This document shows positions 46,269 through 55,951 of a stretch of 64,000 nucleotides of DNA, piece after piece. A model generated the notes under the pieces. It was not told the DNA's origin. It saw nothing but the letters and a program-made list of their open reading frames with translations, and did no database searches. The first letter of the stretch is position 1. Every line of letters starts with the position of its first letter. Location: contig NZ_JRQN01000005.1 of assembly GCF_000785785.1 (NCBI RefSeq), positions 43,339 to 107,338 on the forward strand, read 5' to 3'. Source of the stretch: Streptococcus uberis (GTDB lineage Bacteria; Bacillota; Bacilli; Lactobacillales; Streptococcaceae). A program made the position numbers and the translations under genes.

Positions 46269-47643
46269 ATGAAATTTACGTATTTTAGATTATGGTCTAT
46301 CACAAGACGACTTACTTTTAGCTTTGTGATTGTTATTTTAATTGGCAGTGTGCTTTTGTCTATGCCTTTTTCCCATTATCCAAATAGTCCAGAAGTTGGT
46401 TACCTTAACCATCTCTTTACTGCTGTTTCAATGGTTTGTGTGACTGGCCTAGCAGTTGTTCCAGTTTCTGAAGCATACAATGGTTTTGGGCAAGTTGTCT
46501 CTATTTTGCTGATGCAAATAGGTGGTTTGGGGCTCGTTACTTTAATAGCCATAAGTACCTATGCCCTTAATCGAAAATTAGATTTGGCTGGCAGTAGTTT
46601 ATTGCAATCTGCCTGAATCATGAAAATCATCACGGGCTTAAAAATTATCTCTTTTTTGCTTACAAAATAACTTTTTGTATTGAAAGCCTAGCCATGTGTC
46701 TAATAGCTACAGATTTTGTACCACGATTTGGTTGGAAAAATGGCCTCTTTAACAGTTTGTTTTTAGCTGTTTCAGCTTTTTGTAACGCTGGTTTTGATAA
46801 TTTTTCAACAAACAGCCTAAAAGATTTTATTATTAACCCAACTATTAATTTGGTCCTATGTGGCTTAATTATTTCCGGAGGAATTGGATTTACAGTCTGG
46901 AAAGATATCTTTGATAATCTTAAAGTATCTATTAGTGATAAACCACGTTACTTTAAATCATTCTTCAGAAAAATGTCGCATCATACGCGTTTGGTTCTAC
47001 AAACCTCAGCAATTATTCTACTTGTTGGAACACTTATCACATGGTTTCTTGAAAAAGATAATCCCAAAACCTTGGGAAACTATCATTTATTGCAGCAATT
47101 AATGATTGCTTTCTTTCAAACGGTCACAATGCGAACGGCTGGTTTTGCAACGATTTCGTACACTGATGCTTTAGCTCCGACTAATTTTCTTTATATGTTT
47201 CAAATGATTATTGGCGGTGCACCTGGAGGGACCGCTGGTGGTATTAAAGTAACAACCGCAGCTATTATCTTCTTACTTTTTAAAGCTGAATTCTCAGGTC
47301 TTTCAAAAGTAACCTATCAGTTTCGCTCTATTTCAAACAAAACAATTAAACAAACAACTACCGTAGTCATCTTTTTCTTTACAGTGCTGTTTTCGGGATT
47401 TCTCTTACTCTTATGGGTAGAGCCAGAAATTGACTCCGTTGCCTTACTTTTTGAAACTGTTTCAGCTATTGGAACAGTTGGGGTATCAATGGATATCACT
47501 CCGAAATTGTCACCTATTGGGAAGATAATTGTGATAGTCTTAATGTTCATCGGTCGTGTAGGGCCAATAACTTCTTATTAAGCTTAATAAAAGGAAACGA
47601 AAAGAAAGTTAACTTTGCTGAAGTGAAAATATTAGTCGGATAA
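46269..47643 (+). pseudogene. ktrB: Potassium uptake channel KtrB/TrkH, two frameshifts as read
   Basis: Ion-conducting subunit of a Ktr potassium system. Start at 46269 with AAAGGAAAG. The first frame ends after LDLAGSSLLQSA; adding a T at about 46613 gives ALNHENHHGLKNYLFFAYKI and joins the large second frame, with pore loops such as TMRTAGFAT and GTVGVS and the GGAPGGTAGGIKVTT segment. Near the end, GRVGPITSYstop becomes GPITFLLSLIKGNEKKVNFAEVKILVG with one base at about 47573, ending at 47643, 9 nt before ktrA. The corrected 458 aa is typical. Two independent indels in one gene either mark a real decaying gene or low-quality sequence. Confidence 0.83.
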
Positions 47644-47652
47644 GGAGATTTT

Positions 47653-48327
47653 ATGTTTAAGAGAAAAACAGTTGGCGTTTTAGGATTAGGAATATTTGGT
47701 AGAACAGTAGCTAGACGTCTAAGTGAATTCGATCAGGATGTCATTGCAATTGATAATGATGAAAAATTGGTTAATCAAGTTTCAGACATTGTGACTAAAG
47801 CAGCCATCGGTGATATGACTGATCAAGAATTTTTACTAGCTATTGGTATTGACAATTGTGATACAGTTGTCATAGCTTCTGGTAATAACTTAGAATCGTC
47901 TGTATTAGCTATCATGAATTGTAAAAAGTTAGGTGTTCCAATTATCGTAGCCAAAGCAAAAAATAGAATTTTTGAAGAAGTCCTACTAGGAATTGGGGCT
48001 ACCAAAGTTATTACACCTGAGCGTGATTCTGGTAAGCAACTTGCAGCTAATATTATGAAACATCATATTGAAAGTATTGTGTATTTAGAACACGGTGTCT
48101 CAATGGTCAATTTCCATATTCCAAAATCTTGGGTTGGTAAGACACTGACTGAATTGGATGTTCGTCAAAATTTTGATTTAAATATCATTGGTACTCGTCA
48201 TACTAGTGATAAAAAATTAATTCCAAATATCGATCCCAATCTGCCACTCATAGATGATACAATTATTGTAGCTATCGCCAATGATAATACCATTGAAAAA
48301 TTTGATTATTTAGGTTATTTAAAGTAA
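47653..48327 (+). CDS. ktrA: Potassium uptake regulatory subunit KtrA/TrkA
   Basis: 224-aa cytosolic gating ring subunit. The N-terminal RCK/TrkA-N Rossmann fold has VLGLGIFGRTVARRL (residues 9-23) and acidic AIDND that bind NAD(H) or ATP/ADP. A TrkA-C domain (about 140-220) follows, which in streptococci can bind c-di-AMP. The ribosome site AAGGAG lies before the ATG. Intact, unlike its partner ktrB as read. Confidence 0.92.
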   Translation: MFKRKTVGVLGLGIFGRTVARRLSEFDQDVIAIDNDEKLVNQVSDIVTKAAIGDMTDQEFLLAIGIDNCDTVVIASGNNLESSVLAIMNCKKLGVPIIVAKAKNRIFEEVLLGIGATKVITPERDSGKQLAANIMKHHIESIVYLEHGVSMVNFHIPKSWVGKTLTELDVRQNFDLNIIGTRHTSDKKLIPNIDPNLPLIDDTIIVAIANDNTIEKFDYLGYLK

Positions 48328-48357
48328 AGCTAAGAAAGACTCTTAGCTTTTTTTATT
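48328..48357 (+). terminator. Terminator of ktrBA
   Basis: Stem AGCTAAGA/TCTTAGCT with loop AAGAC and seven Ts directly after ktrA. Confidence 0.9.
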
Positions 48358-48376
48358 TTCTAACATTAAAAATAGA

Positions 48377-48405
48377 TTGACGGTAAGAGTAAAGTTAGAT
48401 ATAAT
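48377..48405 (+). promoter_or_regulatory. Predicted brnQ promoter
   Basis: TTGACG (48377-48382) and TATAAT (48400-48405) with 17-bp spacing. Confidence 0.75.
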
Positions 48406-48436
48406 GTTTTTTGTCGTCAATTACGATTACGATTAA

Positions 48437-48451
48437 AATTTTCAGAATTTT
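48437..48451 (+). promoter_or_regulatory. CodY-like box in the brnQ leader
   Basis: AATTTTCAGAATTTT matches the CodY consensus AATTTTCWGAAAATT at 13 of 15 positions. It lies about 30 nt downstream of the -10 box and 25 nt before the ATG, where bound CodY would block transcription when branched-chain amino acids are plentiful. Confidence 0.6.
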
Positions 48452-48475
48452 CAATATTACGAATTAAGGTAGAAT

Positions 48476-49843
48476 ATGTCTCAAAAAAAAGTTTATATTA
48501 TCATTGGTTTCATGCTCTTTGCATTATTTTTTGGAGCTGCAAATTTAATTTACCCAGCAATTCTTGGACTCTATTCAGGTAACCACCTTTTTGGGGCCAT
48601 TTTAGGATTTTGTTTAACAGGTGTTTCTTTACCACTCTTGGGAGTTTTAGCTATTTCAAAATCCGGTTCTAAAGATGTTAAAGAATTAGCTATGCCAATA
48701 GCAAAGTGGTTTGCCTTCGTTTTCTCTGCTCTCTTATATCTCTCTATCGGACCTTTTTTTGCCATCCCAAGAACTGGAGCGACTTCGTATGCAGTTGGAA
48801 TTGCTCCGCTATTAGGGGACAGTATCAGCCATAAAATTGTTTATGCCTTGTTTTTCTTTGGTTTGTCCTATTACCTAGCTATTAAGCCCAATCAGTTGTC
48901 AAATAATATTGGAAAATATTTAACACCAACATTACTAGTTGTTATTACAATTCTTGTTATTGCTTCATTTATACAACCCGCAGGACCATATGGACAAGCA
49001 CATAATGCTGGTTTAGGCATCAATAATGCTTTTAAAGACTTTCCCTTTATGGCAGGTTTAATTCAAGGTTATGGTACAATGGATGCTCTAGCATCACTTG
49101 TTTTTTCAATACTAGTCATTCAAGCAACCAAACAATTTGGAGCAAAGTCTGATAAAGACATCACTAGAATAACTATCATTTCTGGACTAATTGCCATTAC
49201 CTTATTAGCCATTGTTTATATTTTCATTGGGCGAATTGGCGCAACATCACAATCCCTTTTCACTTTCAAAGATGGCTTATTTATTTCTGGCAATAAGCCC
49301 ATAAATGGCGGGCAATTACTTAGCCATACCAGTGCTTTTTATCTTGGAGGCTTAGGGCAAATTTGTTTGGCTATTCTTATCTTCTTAGCTTGTCTTACAA
49401 CGTCAACTGGTCTTATCAGCTCAAGCGCCTCTTTCTTTCATGAACTACAGCCTCGATGGTCTCAAGTCACTTGGGCAAGTATCTTTACGCTCATTTCAGC
49501 TAGTTTTTATTTGGGTGGTCTGGATGCCATTGTCAAATGGTCAACTCCTGTCCTTTTCTTACTCTACCCTATTACCATCGCTTTAATCTTCTTAGTTTTA
49601 TTGCAAAACGTATTTCATAAAGATCCTCTAGTTTTTAAAACAACTATTTTTATGACCATGATACCAGCCTTGTTTGATGCTATTTCAACCTTATCAAAAA
49701 TGACTGGTTTATTTTCACTACCAACCTCACTAAATCAATTCTTCTTAGAGATTGTTCCTTTAGGACAGTTCTCTCTTGGTTGGATTAGCTTTGCGATCAT
49801 TGGATTCTTACTTGGATTATGTCTAAGACAACTAAAAAAATAA
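48476..49843 (+). CDS. brnQ: Branched-chain amino acid:cation symporter BrnQ
   Basis: 455-aa membrane protein of the LIVCS family with about 12 hydrophobic segments, importing Leu, Ile and Val. Family motifs include GFMLFALFFGAANLIYPAILG (about residues 11-31), FFAIPRTGATSYAVGI (about 92-107) and GYGTMDALASLVFSILVI (about 194-211). The ribosome site AAGGT lies before the ATG. It is monocistronic, with its own promoter, CodY-like box and terminator. Confidence 0.93.
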   Translation: MSQKKVYIIIGFMLFALFFGAANLIYPAILGLYSGNHLFGAILGFCLTGVSLPLLGVLAISKSGSKDVKELAMPIAKWFAFVFSALLYLSIGPFFAIPRTGATSYAVGIAPLLGDSISHKIVYALFFFGLSYYLAIKPNQLSNNIGKYLTPTLLVVITILVIASFIQPAGPYGQAHNAGLGINNAFKDFPFMAGLIQGYGTMDALASLVFSILVIQATKQFGAKSDKDITRITIISGLIAITLLAIVYIFIGRIGATSQSLFTFKDGLFISGNKPINGGQLLSHTSAFYLGGLGQICLAILIFLACLTTSTGLISSSASFFHELQPRWSQVTWASIFTLISASFYLGGLDAIVKWSTPVLFLLYPITIALIFLVLLQNVFHKDPLVFKTTIFMTMIPALFDAISTLSKMTGLFSLPTSLNQFFLEIVPLGQFSLGWISFAIIGFLLGLCLRQLKK

Positions 49844-49873
49844 GGGACAAGAATTTGTCTCCTTATTTTTTTT
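49834..49873. terminator. Bidirectional terminator between brnQ and metI
   Basis: Stem AAGGGACAA/TTGTCTCCTT (one bulged C), with A-run on the left and eight Ts on the right. It serves both converging operons. Confidence 0.85.
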
Positions 49874-50564
49874 ATTTGTGACTAATACGACGTGTTAAGC
49901 TGTCGCCTAAGAATTGAATCAAAAAGATCAGTAATAAAATTAACAAAGTGGCTACCCAGGTCACATCGTTGTTAAAACGATTATAGCCATAGGAAATAGC
50001 AATATTACCAAGTCCTCCAGCACCAATTGCCCCAGCCATCGCCGTCTCCCCGACAAGTGAAATTAAGGTCACTGTAGACACTCGAATCAAGTCAGGTAAA
50101 CCTTCTGTTAAATAAACCACTACAATATCCCAGAAAGTCGCTCCTGAAGCCTGGGCAGCTTCAATAACCCCTTTATCAAGTTCTGAAAAGACAACTTGAA
50201 CTTGCCGTGCGAAAAATGGAAAGGTCGCAAAAGTTAAGGGGACGAGAGCAGCCTTAGCACCTAAGATTGTTCCCATTAGCAAGTAAGTCAAACTAGCCAA
50301 TATAGCAATTAAAATGATAAATGGGATCGCTCTAAATATAGAAGTTACTTTATCTAAAAACCAAGAAACCTGTTTATTTTCAATGACGCCACCTGGCCCC
50401 ATCAAAACGAGCATTAACCCAAGAAAAAGCCCAATAGAGCCCCCAACAATAAATGGTACGATGGTCATAAAAAGGGTATTCCAAATGCCCATGCCCCAGC
50501 CAGCATCACCTGACCAACCTAACTGAACAACATTTGGTAAATAAGTATGTAAGAAATCAGTCAT
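49872..50564 (-). CDS. metI: Methionine ABC importer permease
   Basis: 230-aa permease of the MetI family with five hydrophobic segments. The coupling loop is GVIEAAQASGATFWDIVVVYLTEGLPDLIRV (about residues 133-163). It is the last gene of metQ-M20 peptidase-metN-metI, the gene order known from pneumococcus. It starts directly after the metN stop with GGGGAGAA upstream. Confidence 0.93.
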   Translation of the reverse strand: MTDFLHTYLPNVVQLGWSGDAGWGMGIWNTLFMTIVPFIVGGSIGLFLGLMLVLMGPGGVIENKQVSWFLDKVTSIFRAIPFIILIAILASLTYLLMGTILGAKAALVPLTFATFPFFARQVQVVFSELDKGVIEAAQASGATFWDIVVVYLTEGLPDLIRVSTVTLISLVGETAMAGAIGAGGLGNIAISYGYNRFNNDVTWVATLLILLLIFLIQFLGDSLTRRISHK

Positions 50565-51632
50565 TTATTCTCCCCTTTTTAACACTTGTACTTGAACATC
50601 TGCTTCATTAAGCGCTTTTTCAGCAGCAATGATAGACTCTGGTCGTCCTTCTAGAACGAGAATCATTTCACCAACAGGCGTCTGATCTAATATTTCGATA
50701 TTACCATATAAAATATTTGCCGTCACTTCATAATCACGGTAAATCTGATTTAAAATTGGTTCATCAGTTGAGCTTCCAATATAATTTAATTGGACTAGCA
50801 GCGCATTTTTCGGTAGGTTTTTCACAATTTCTTGTTGGTTAATTTTTGACATTGCTTCATCAATTCCCGTTGCCGTTAGGATAAATTCCTGTGTTAAAGC
50901 TTCCTTAGGATTTGAAAAAATCTCAAGAACCGATCCTTCTTCAATTAAAACGCCATTTTGCATAACTGCAACACGATTACACGTGTCTTTTACAATTTGC
51001 ATTTCATGGGTAATCATCACAATCGTTAAGCCTAATTTTTTATTGAGGTCCTGTAAAAGACTTAAAATTTGTTTTGTTGTTTTAGGATCTAAAGCCGAAG
51101 TCGCCTCATCTGAAATTAAAATCTTAGGGTCATTGGCCAAGGCACGCGCAATCGCAACCCGTTGCTTTTGTCCACCTGACAATTGTGATGGGTAATTGTT
51201 AGCACGATCAGATAATCCCACCAAATCAAGTAAGTCTTCTACTTTTTTGTCAATAGCTACCTTAGACAAGTCTGAATGACGTAGTGCAAAAGCAACATTT
51301 TCTTTAGCAGTCTTTTGTGCCATCAAATTAAAATGTTGGAAAATCATGCCAATATGGCGTCGTTTTTCCCTCAAGGCTTGTGTTGACAATTGTACTTTGC
51401 CTTGATCAAAAGTAACATCCTGATCAATGGTAATTTTTCCTGAACTTGGTTTTTGCAACAGATTGATAACACGGACTAAAGTTGATTTACCAGCACCAGA
51501 ATAGCCAACTATTCCATAGATATCACCTTTTTTGATGTCTATTGAAACATCTTTTACAGCCTGTATTTGACGATTTTTTTGTTCAAAAGTAATATCAATA
51601 TGATCTAATTGAATTATCGTTTCTTCACTCAT
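50565..51632 (-). CDS. metN: Methionine ABC importer ATP-binding protein
   Basis: 355-aa ATPase. Walker [10 protein letters not shown] (about residues 42-50), [15 protein letters not shown] (about 148-162), and Walker [16 protein letters not shown]-terminal NIL/ACT-like domain (about 270-350, [20 protein letters not shown]) binds methionine and gives feedback inhibition in this family. It overlaps the M20 peptidase stop by 8 nt and abuts metI. Confidence 0.94.
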   Translation of the reverse strand: MSEETIIQLDHIDITFEQKNRQIQAVKDVSIDIKKGDIYGIVGYSGAGKSTLVRVINLLQKPSSGKITIDQDVTFDQGKVQLSTQALREKRRHIGMIFQHFNLMAQKTAKENVAFALRHSDLSKVAIDKKVEDLLDLVGLSDRANNYPSQLSGGQKQRVAIARALANDPKILISDEATSALDPKTTKQILSLLQDLNKKLGLTIVMITHEMQIVKDTCNRVAVMQNGVLIEEGSVLEIFSNPKEALTQEFILTATGIDEAMSKINQQEIVKNLPKNALLVQLNYIGSSTDEPILNQIYRDYEVTANILYGNIEILDQTPVGEMILVLEGRPESIIAAEKALNEADVQVQVLKRGE

Positions 51633-52998
51633 AACTTTTAATTAACTCCTCTACCAATACAATATGGGTATAATAATCTTCAATACTAATATTTTCATCT
51701 CCAGCATGATCACGACTATCCTTGTTGCCTAAACCAAATGAAGCCATAGGTACAGCTAATTCTTCAAAGACTGTATGCATTGGTCCAGTTCCTGCCGATG
51801 TTGGTAGAAGGCTTAGCCCTCTTGGATAATGCTTATCTAAAACTGTAATCAAATGTTGTATAGCCGGATGACTTAAATCACTGCGGTAGCTTTTTTCACC
51901 AAGAGTATAAAGCAATTCAACCTGATCAAAGCCATTTTTCTGTAATTGCTTTTTAACCTGTTCAAAAACGACTTCCGGATCCATCCCTGGTACCAAACGG
52001 ATTTCTAACTTGGCGTTCGCTTCCGAGGGAATGATTGTTTTAACACCTTTTCCTAAATAACCTGATGCAAAACCCTGAATCGTTAATGAAGGTTGAAAAT
52101 AATAGGTCTTCAAAAATTCCAATCTATCTGATTGTAACATAGGTAATCTAAGCCCGTAAAGCCCTTTTATCTTTTCTTCATCTTCTAATGCATAGTGTGC
52201 CACCAAATCTAATTCTTTTTGACTCGGTTTTTGAATGGCATCCGTCAATCCATCAACTAGAATTTGGCCATTTTCTCCCCTTAAGCTGCTTAAGGCATCA
52301 ATCAGATACCAAGTTGCAGATTCAATACTTCCCCCTAATTTAGAGTGACAATCGAGAGCTGCACTCTTAACCTTTGCATCAAAGGTGACGATCCCTTTAT
52401 TGCCCCCTGTTACCTCGAGTTGATCCTGTTCATTTCTGATACCTTGTTCCCAAATCAAGAGTTCTGAACCCACTAACTGATTTTTGTACTTGCTTAAATA
52501 GTGCTCTAAATCGACTGATGCTGATTCCTCGGCACCTTCTAACATAAAAATAATATTGATTGGTAAAGCGCCAAAGTCACTTATGTATTTCTGAACCGCA
52601 GTTAAACGCGCAATAATATGACCTTTATCATCATCAACGCCTCGCCCATACATAACGTTATCTTTGATTGTCAATTCAAACGGTTGACTTTGCCATTTTT
52701 GATCACCATCTGCTGGGACAGTATCATAATGATTATAAAAGATAAGCGTTTTGGCATTCTTATTTGGGCTAATAAATTTTGCCAATACAAAGGGAGCCTG
52801 ATAAGTTTTATCTAAAATCACTTCGGCCCCTGCCTTTTCAAAAATAGTTTGTAGAAAAGTTGCTACGTCAAGAAGACCAATATCTTGCGCAAAAATTGAT
52901 TTTTTAGCAATTAATGACTTTAATACCTCTAAATAAGATTGGGTTATCGAATCTTCCCAGAATGTATCAATGATATCTCTATTATCTAATCTAGTCAT
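51625..52998 (-). CDS. M20-family metallopeptidase of the methionine operon
   Basis: 457-aa dizinc peptidase/deacylase. Metal-ligand motifs are [11 protein letters not shown] (about residues 88-98), [12 protein letters not shown] (about 113-124), and LEGAEESAS (about 153-161), with a dimerisation domain (about 205-350) and a final metal ligand in [13 protein letters not shown]. It lies between metQ and metN in streptococci, which suggests it frees methionine from imported peptides or N-acyl forms. The substrate is not proven; ArgE/DapE labels are unlikely from context. Confidence 0.88.
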   Translation of the reverse strand: MTRLDNRDIIDTFWEDSITQSYLEVLKSLIAKKSIFAQDIGLLDVATFLQTIFEKAGAEVILDKTYQAPFVLAKFISPNKNAKTLIFYNHYDTVPADGDQKWQSQPFELTIKDNVMYGRGVDDDKGHIIARLTAVQKYISDFGALPINIIFMLEGAEESASVDLEHYLSKYKNQLVGSELLIWEQGIRNEQDQLEVTGGNKGIVTFDAKVKSAALDCHSKLGGSIESATWYLIDALSSLRGENGQILVDGLTDAIQKPSQKELDLVAHYALEDEEKIKGLYGLRLPMLQSDRLEFLKTYYFQPSLTIQGFASGYLGKGVKTIIPSEANAKLEIRLVPGMDPEVVFEQVKKQLQKNGFDQVELLYTLGEKSYRSDLSHPAIQHLITVLDKHYPRGLSLLPTSAGTGPMHTVFEELAVPMASFGLGNKDSRDHAGDENISIEDYYTHIVLVEELIKSYE

Positions 52999-53014
52999 TT
53001 ATTCTTCTCCTATC

Positions 53015-53046
53015 AAGAAAAGGTTGGGACATTTGTCTTCAACCTC
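53015..53046 (-). terminator. Hairpin between metQ and the M20 peptidase gene
   Basis: Minus-strand stem AGGTTG/CAACCT followed by TTTTCTT, 32 nt past the metQ stop. As the operon continues, it probably acts as a partial terminator that raises metQ over the later genes. Confidence 0.6.
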
Positions 53047-53076
53047 TTTGTCATTACTTTAATCTGTTATAAGGGA

Positions 53077-53922
53077 TTACCATACTGTGATATCAACACC
53101 ATTAGATGTTTTATCAACAACTTTTTTCACATCATCTGTGTGGTAAGCTTTGATTAATTTTTTAATAGCCTGGGCTTTGTCAGTCTTCTTCCAATCCTTT
53201 TTAGCTGCTAAAATATTAACCCATTGTTTTGTATTTTTATCAACTTTTTCTTTGTAAAGTGATGTTTTGTAATCAATTTTTGCAGGAACTGCAAAGCTAT
53301 TATTGACAATAGCTGCATCAGCAGAAGTTAATGAACGTGCAGTCTGACTAGCATCAAGTTCCTTGATGTCCAAATCCTTACTATTGCTTGTCACATTAGC
53401 AATGGTAGCTAATTTTTCACCAGAAACATCTAATTTGATAAGTCCAGCTGATTCTAATAAATAAAGTGCACGTGATTCATTTGTTGCATCATTAGGGATG
53501 GCAATTTGTGCGCCCTTTGACAAATCTTTAATACTAGTATACTTAGCTTTTCCTTTTTGATCTGTACCAGAGAATAAATGAATTGGACTGATATAAGTAT
53601 CTGCAATAGCAACCAAATCACCTTTGTTTTCTTTATTCCAATTATTTAAAAAGTTATAATGTTGAAAAGCATTGATATCTACTTCTCCATTATCAACTGC
53701 CTTATTGGGTTGGTTATAATCCGTAAACTCTTTATACTTAATTGTGATGTTATCCTTTTTTAACAAGTCTTCAATTTTTTGCCAACGCGCTTGATCTGAC
53801 TCTGTCTTTGTCATAACACCCACAGTGATGGTGTTTTTATCATTTTTTTCACTACCACAAGCAACTAAAACTGTTGACAATAATGCAATCCCTGCAATTC
53901 CTAAAACCTTTTGTAATTTCAT
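53077..53922 (-). CDS. metQ: Methionine-binding lipoprotein
   Basis: 281-aa lipoprotein of the NlpA family. The signal peptide has lipobox LVAC with Cys22. The body starts NTITVGVMTKTESDQARW and carries DYNQPNKAVDNGEVDINAFQHYNFLNNWN (about 67-95), a hallmark of the family's binding site, then AIPNDATNESRALYLLESAGLIKL (about 145-168). It heads the methionine importer operon and has MET-boxes in its promoter region. Confidence 0.94.
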   Translation of the reverse strand: MKLQKVLGIAGIALLSTVLVACGSEKNDKNTITVGVMTKTESDQARWQKIEDLLKKDNITIKYKEFTDYNQPNKAVDNGEVDINAFQHYNFLNNWNKENKGDLVAIADTYISPIHLFSGTDQKGKAKYTSIKDLSKGAQIAIPNDATNESRALYLLESAGLIKLDVSGEKLATIANVTSNSKDLDIKELDASQTARSLTSADAAIVNNSFAVPAKIDYKTSLYKEKVDKNTKQWVNILAAKKDWKKTDKAQAIKKLIKAYHTDDVKKVVDKTSNGVDITVW

Positions 53923-53972
53923 GTAATATAGTCCTCATTTCTAAATCATGTTCTTATTCTAACCTAAAACAA

Positions 53973-53989
53973 TATAGTTTTCAAATAGA
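53973..53989. promoter_or_regulatory. Degenerate MET-box
   Basis: TATAGTTTTCAAATAGA resembles the MET-box with a good left half and weak right half. It lies 51 nt upstream of the metQ ATG and 17 bp from the perfect box. Confidence 0.45.
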
Positions 53990-54006
53990 TAAAATATAGC
54001 TTTTTA

Positions 54007-54023
54007 TATAGTTTCAAACTATA
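54007..54023. promoter_or_regulatory. MET-box operator upstream of metQ
   Basis: TATAGTTTCAAACTATA is a perfect 17-bp palindrome identical to the streptococcal MET-box, recognised by the LysR-type regulator MtaR/MetR. It sits 85 nt upstream of the metQ ATG, about where the -35 region would be. Confidence 0.8.
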
Positions 54024-54035
54024 TACCTAGGTATT

Positions 54036-54062
54036 AAAAAGACTTTCCGTTGGAAAGTCTGT
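54036..54062 (-). terminator. Terminator of the amino-acid-binding protein gene
   Basis: Minus-strand stem AGACTTTCC/GGAAAGTCT with a 3-nt loop and TTTTTA, 8 nt past the stop. Confidence 0.9.
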
Positions 54063-54069
54063 CATCATA

Positions 54070-54897
54070 TTATTTGGGTTCTTTCATTTCAACCAAACTT
54101 GGAGCATATGATCCACCCAGGTATTCCTTGGCTAACTTGGTCAAAGTTCCATCTTTTTCTAAGGCTTTCAGACGTTTGTTAACAAAGCTTTGCAATTCTT
54201 TTTGATCTTGACCAAAAATGAAGTAAATGTATGGTTGATCTTTGCTTTCCAAAGGAATTGTTTTTAAATTATCCAAGCCTTGCTCCTTGATAATAGCATT
54301 AACGGTTGGGGCATCAAAGATTTTGAAGTCCACCTTACCTTGACTCAAATTATTTAAAATTTGCGTAATGTTTTCGTTAGTATACTTCAAGTCTAAACTT
54401 GCATTGCCTTCTTTTTTCTTGTAAGCTTCAAGCTGAGCCGCAGTTGTTGTCCCCTGAACTACTTGAGTTGAATGCCCTTTGATATCACTATAAGATTTGA
54501 TATCACTATCTTTAGGAACAACTAAAACAGATGGCGTTGTCCCTGTGGGGTATGAGAAAAGGTACTTGTTAGCACGCTCTTTTGTATATGAAATATTATT
54601 GGCACCCATTTGGAATTTGCTAGCATCTAAACCAGTAAAAATAGATGACCATTCTGTTTTCTTAAAGTTAACTTTGTAATTTGAAGAATCTTTAAAAATA
54701 GCTTTAGCAACTTCAATATCATAGCCTGTTAATTTTCCATCTTTTTGATAAGAAAATGGAGCAGTTGTTCCAACAGTTGCAAAGTTTACTTCTTCCTTCT
54801 TATTTGAACTAGTATTTTTATCATTAGCACATGCTGCTAAGAGGCTGACTGTTGCCAAACCTAAAGCACTGACTGCTACTATTTTATTTAATTTCAT
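54070..54897 (-). CDS. Amino-acid ABC transporter substrate-binding lipoprotein (cystine-type)
   Basis: 275-aa lipoprotein of family 3 solute-binding proteins. Lipobox LAAC with Cys23; the domain begins VNFATVGTTAPFSYQKDGKLTGYDIEVAKAI (about residues 38-68), with the later GLDNLKTIPLESKDQPYIYFIFGQ. Similarity in position (beside metQ) and character to the pneumococcal protein suggests cystine or a polar amino acid. No permease or ATPase gene is adjacent, so it must use components encoded elsewhere. Ribosome site AGGGGAG precedes the ATG. Confidence 0.83.
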   Translation of the reverse strand: MKLNKIVAVSALGLATVSLLAACANDKNTSSNKKEEVNFATVGTTAPFSYQKDGKLTGYDIEVAKAIFKDSSNYKVNFKKTEWSSIFTGLDASKFQMGANNISYTKERANKYLFSYPTGTTPSVLVVPKDSDIKSYSDIKGHSTQVVQGTTTAAQLEAYKKKEGNASLDLKYTNENITQILNNLSQGKVDFKIFDAPTVNAIIKEQGLDNLKTIPLESKDQPYIYFIFGQDQKELQSFVNKRLKALEKDGTLTKLAKEYLGGSYAPSLVEMKEPK

Positions 54898-54967
54898 TGA
54901 GCATTCTCCCCTTGGTTATAATAGTAGTATTTTAGCATGATTCACTAGCTAGTACTAATACCAATAC

Positions 54968-54984
54968 CATATCACAGTGATATG
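54968..54984. promoter_or_regulatory. 17-bp palindrome upstream of the amino-acid-binding protein gene
   Basis: CATATCACAGTGATATG is a palindrome symmetric about its centre, 70 nt upstream of the ATG and just upstream of the likely -35. It does not match MET-box, CodY or cre. Probable operator of unknown regulator. Confidence 0.4.
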
Positions 54985-54999
54985 CTTTCTTTATCACAT

Positions 55000-55033
55000 A
55001 AAAAAAGTGGACAAGCCTTTTGGCTTATCCACT
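55000..55033 (-). terminator. Terminator of yebC
   Basis: Minus-strand stem AGTGGATAAGCC/GGCTTGTCCACT with loop AAAA and seven Ts, 16 nt past the yebC stop. Confidence 0.92.
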
Positions 55034-55049
55034 GATAGAGAAGATCTCA

Positions 55050-55765
55050 TTAAAAATCTGAAACGTTATGGTAAACTTTTTGGACATCATCATCTGATTC
55101 AAGTGCGTCAACTAATTTTTCGAATTTTTCAAGATCTTCGCCTTCAAGTGTCACTTCTGATTGCGGAATCATTTCAAGTTCAGTCACTTGGAATTCTTCA
55201 ATCCCATTATCACGAAGCACTTGGATACCTTTGTGAAGATCCGTTGGGGCAGTATAAACAGTAATTGTTCCTTCTTCTGCTTCCACATCGTCCACTTCAA
55301 CATCAGCTTCTAATAGTTGTTCAAAGATAGCATCCGCATCATCACCGGCAAAAACGATAACTCCTTTTTTATCAAACAGATAAGATACTGAACCTGACGC
55401 GCCCATATTGCCACCATTTTTACCGTAAGCAGTACGAACGTTAGCTGCCGTACGGTTAACATTTGATGTCAAGGTATCAACGATAATCATTGCACCATTT
55501 GGTCCAAAACCTTCATAACGGCCTTCTACGAAAGTCTCATCAGTATTTCCTTTAGCTTTATCAATCGCTTTATCAATAACGTGTTTTGGAACTTGCGCTT
55601 GTTTAGCACGGTCAATAACGAATTTTAAGGCTGAGTTTGACTCAGGATCTGGATCCCCTTGTTTTGCAGCAACATAGATTTCTACACCAAATTTAGCATA
55701 GACTTTTGAAGTAGCACCATCTTTAGCAGTTTTCTTGGCAACAATATTGGCCATTTACGTCCCAT
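55050..55765 (-). CDS. yebC: YebC/PmpR-family transcriptional regulator, N-terminal indel
   Basis: Three-domain YebC/TACO1 protein; family members are described as transcription regulators and, more recently, as helpers of translation at proline-rich stretches. The expected start is the ATG at 55765 with GAGGAG upstream, reading MGRKW; there a GGG has become GG (near 55750), so the open frame as read begins at 55754 ([16 protein letters not shown]). One added base gives the usual MGRKWANIVAKK and 238 aa. The domain motifs FEGFGPNG-like [14 protein letters not shown] and [15 protein letters not shown] are intact. Confidence 0.9.
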
Positions 55766-55842
55766 TGGAATCTCCTCTAAATTAACATTTTTTTATGTAG
55801 TCCCTGTTGAATTGCAGAGCTATCTTATCTTTTAACTCTATT

Positions 55843-55871
55843 ATTATAGCACTTTGCAAGCATTTGGTAAA
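55843..55871 (-). promoter_or_regulatory. Predicted yebC promoter
   Basis: TTTACC (55866-55871) and TATAAT (55843-55848) on the minus strand, 17 bp apart, with an extended TGC. The gap 55766-56047 otherwise holds only this and the terminator below. Confidence 0.7.
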
Positions 55872-55951
55872 ATGAAATTTAACAGAGCTGACGCTTGTGA
55901 ACAATAAAAATCAAATGATTAGTCCATCTGACTGAAGTATCTGTCTTGCCC

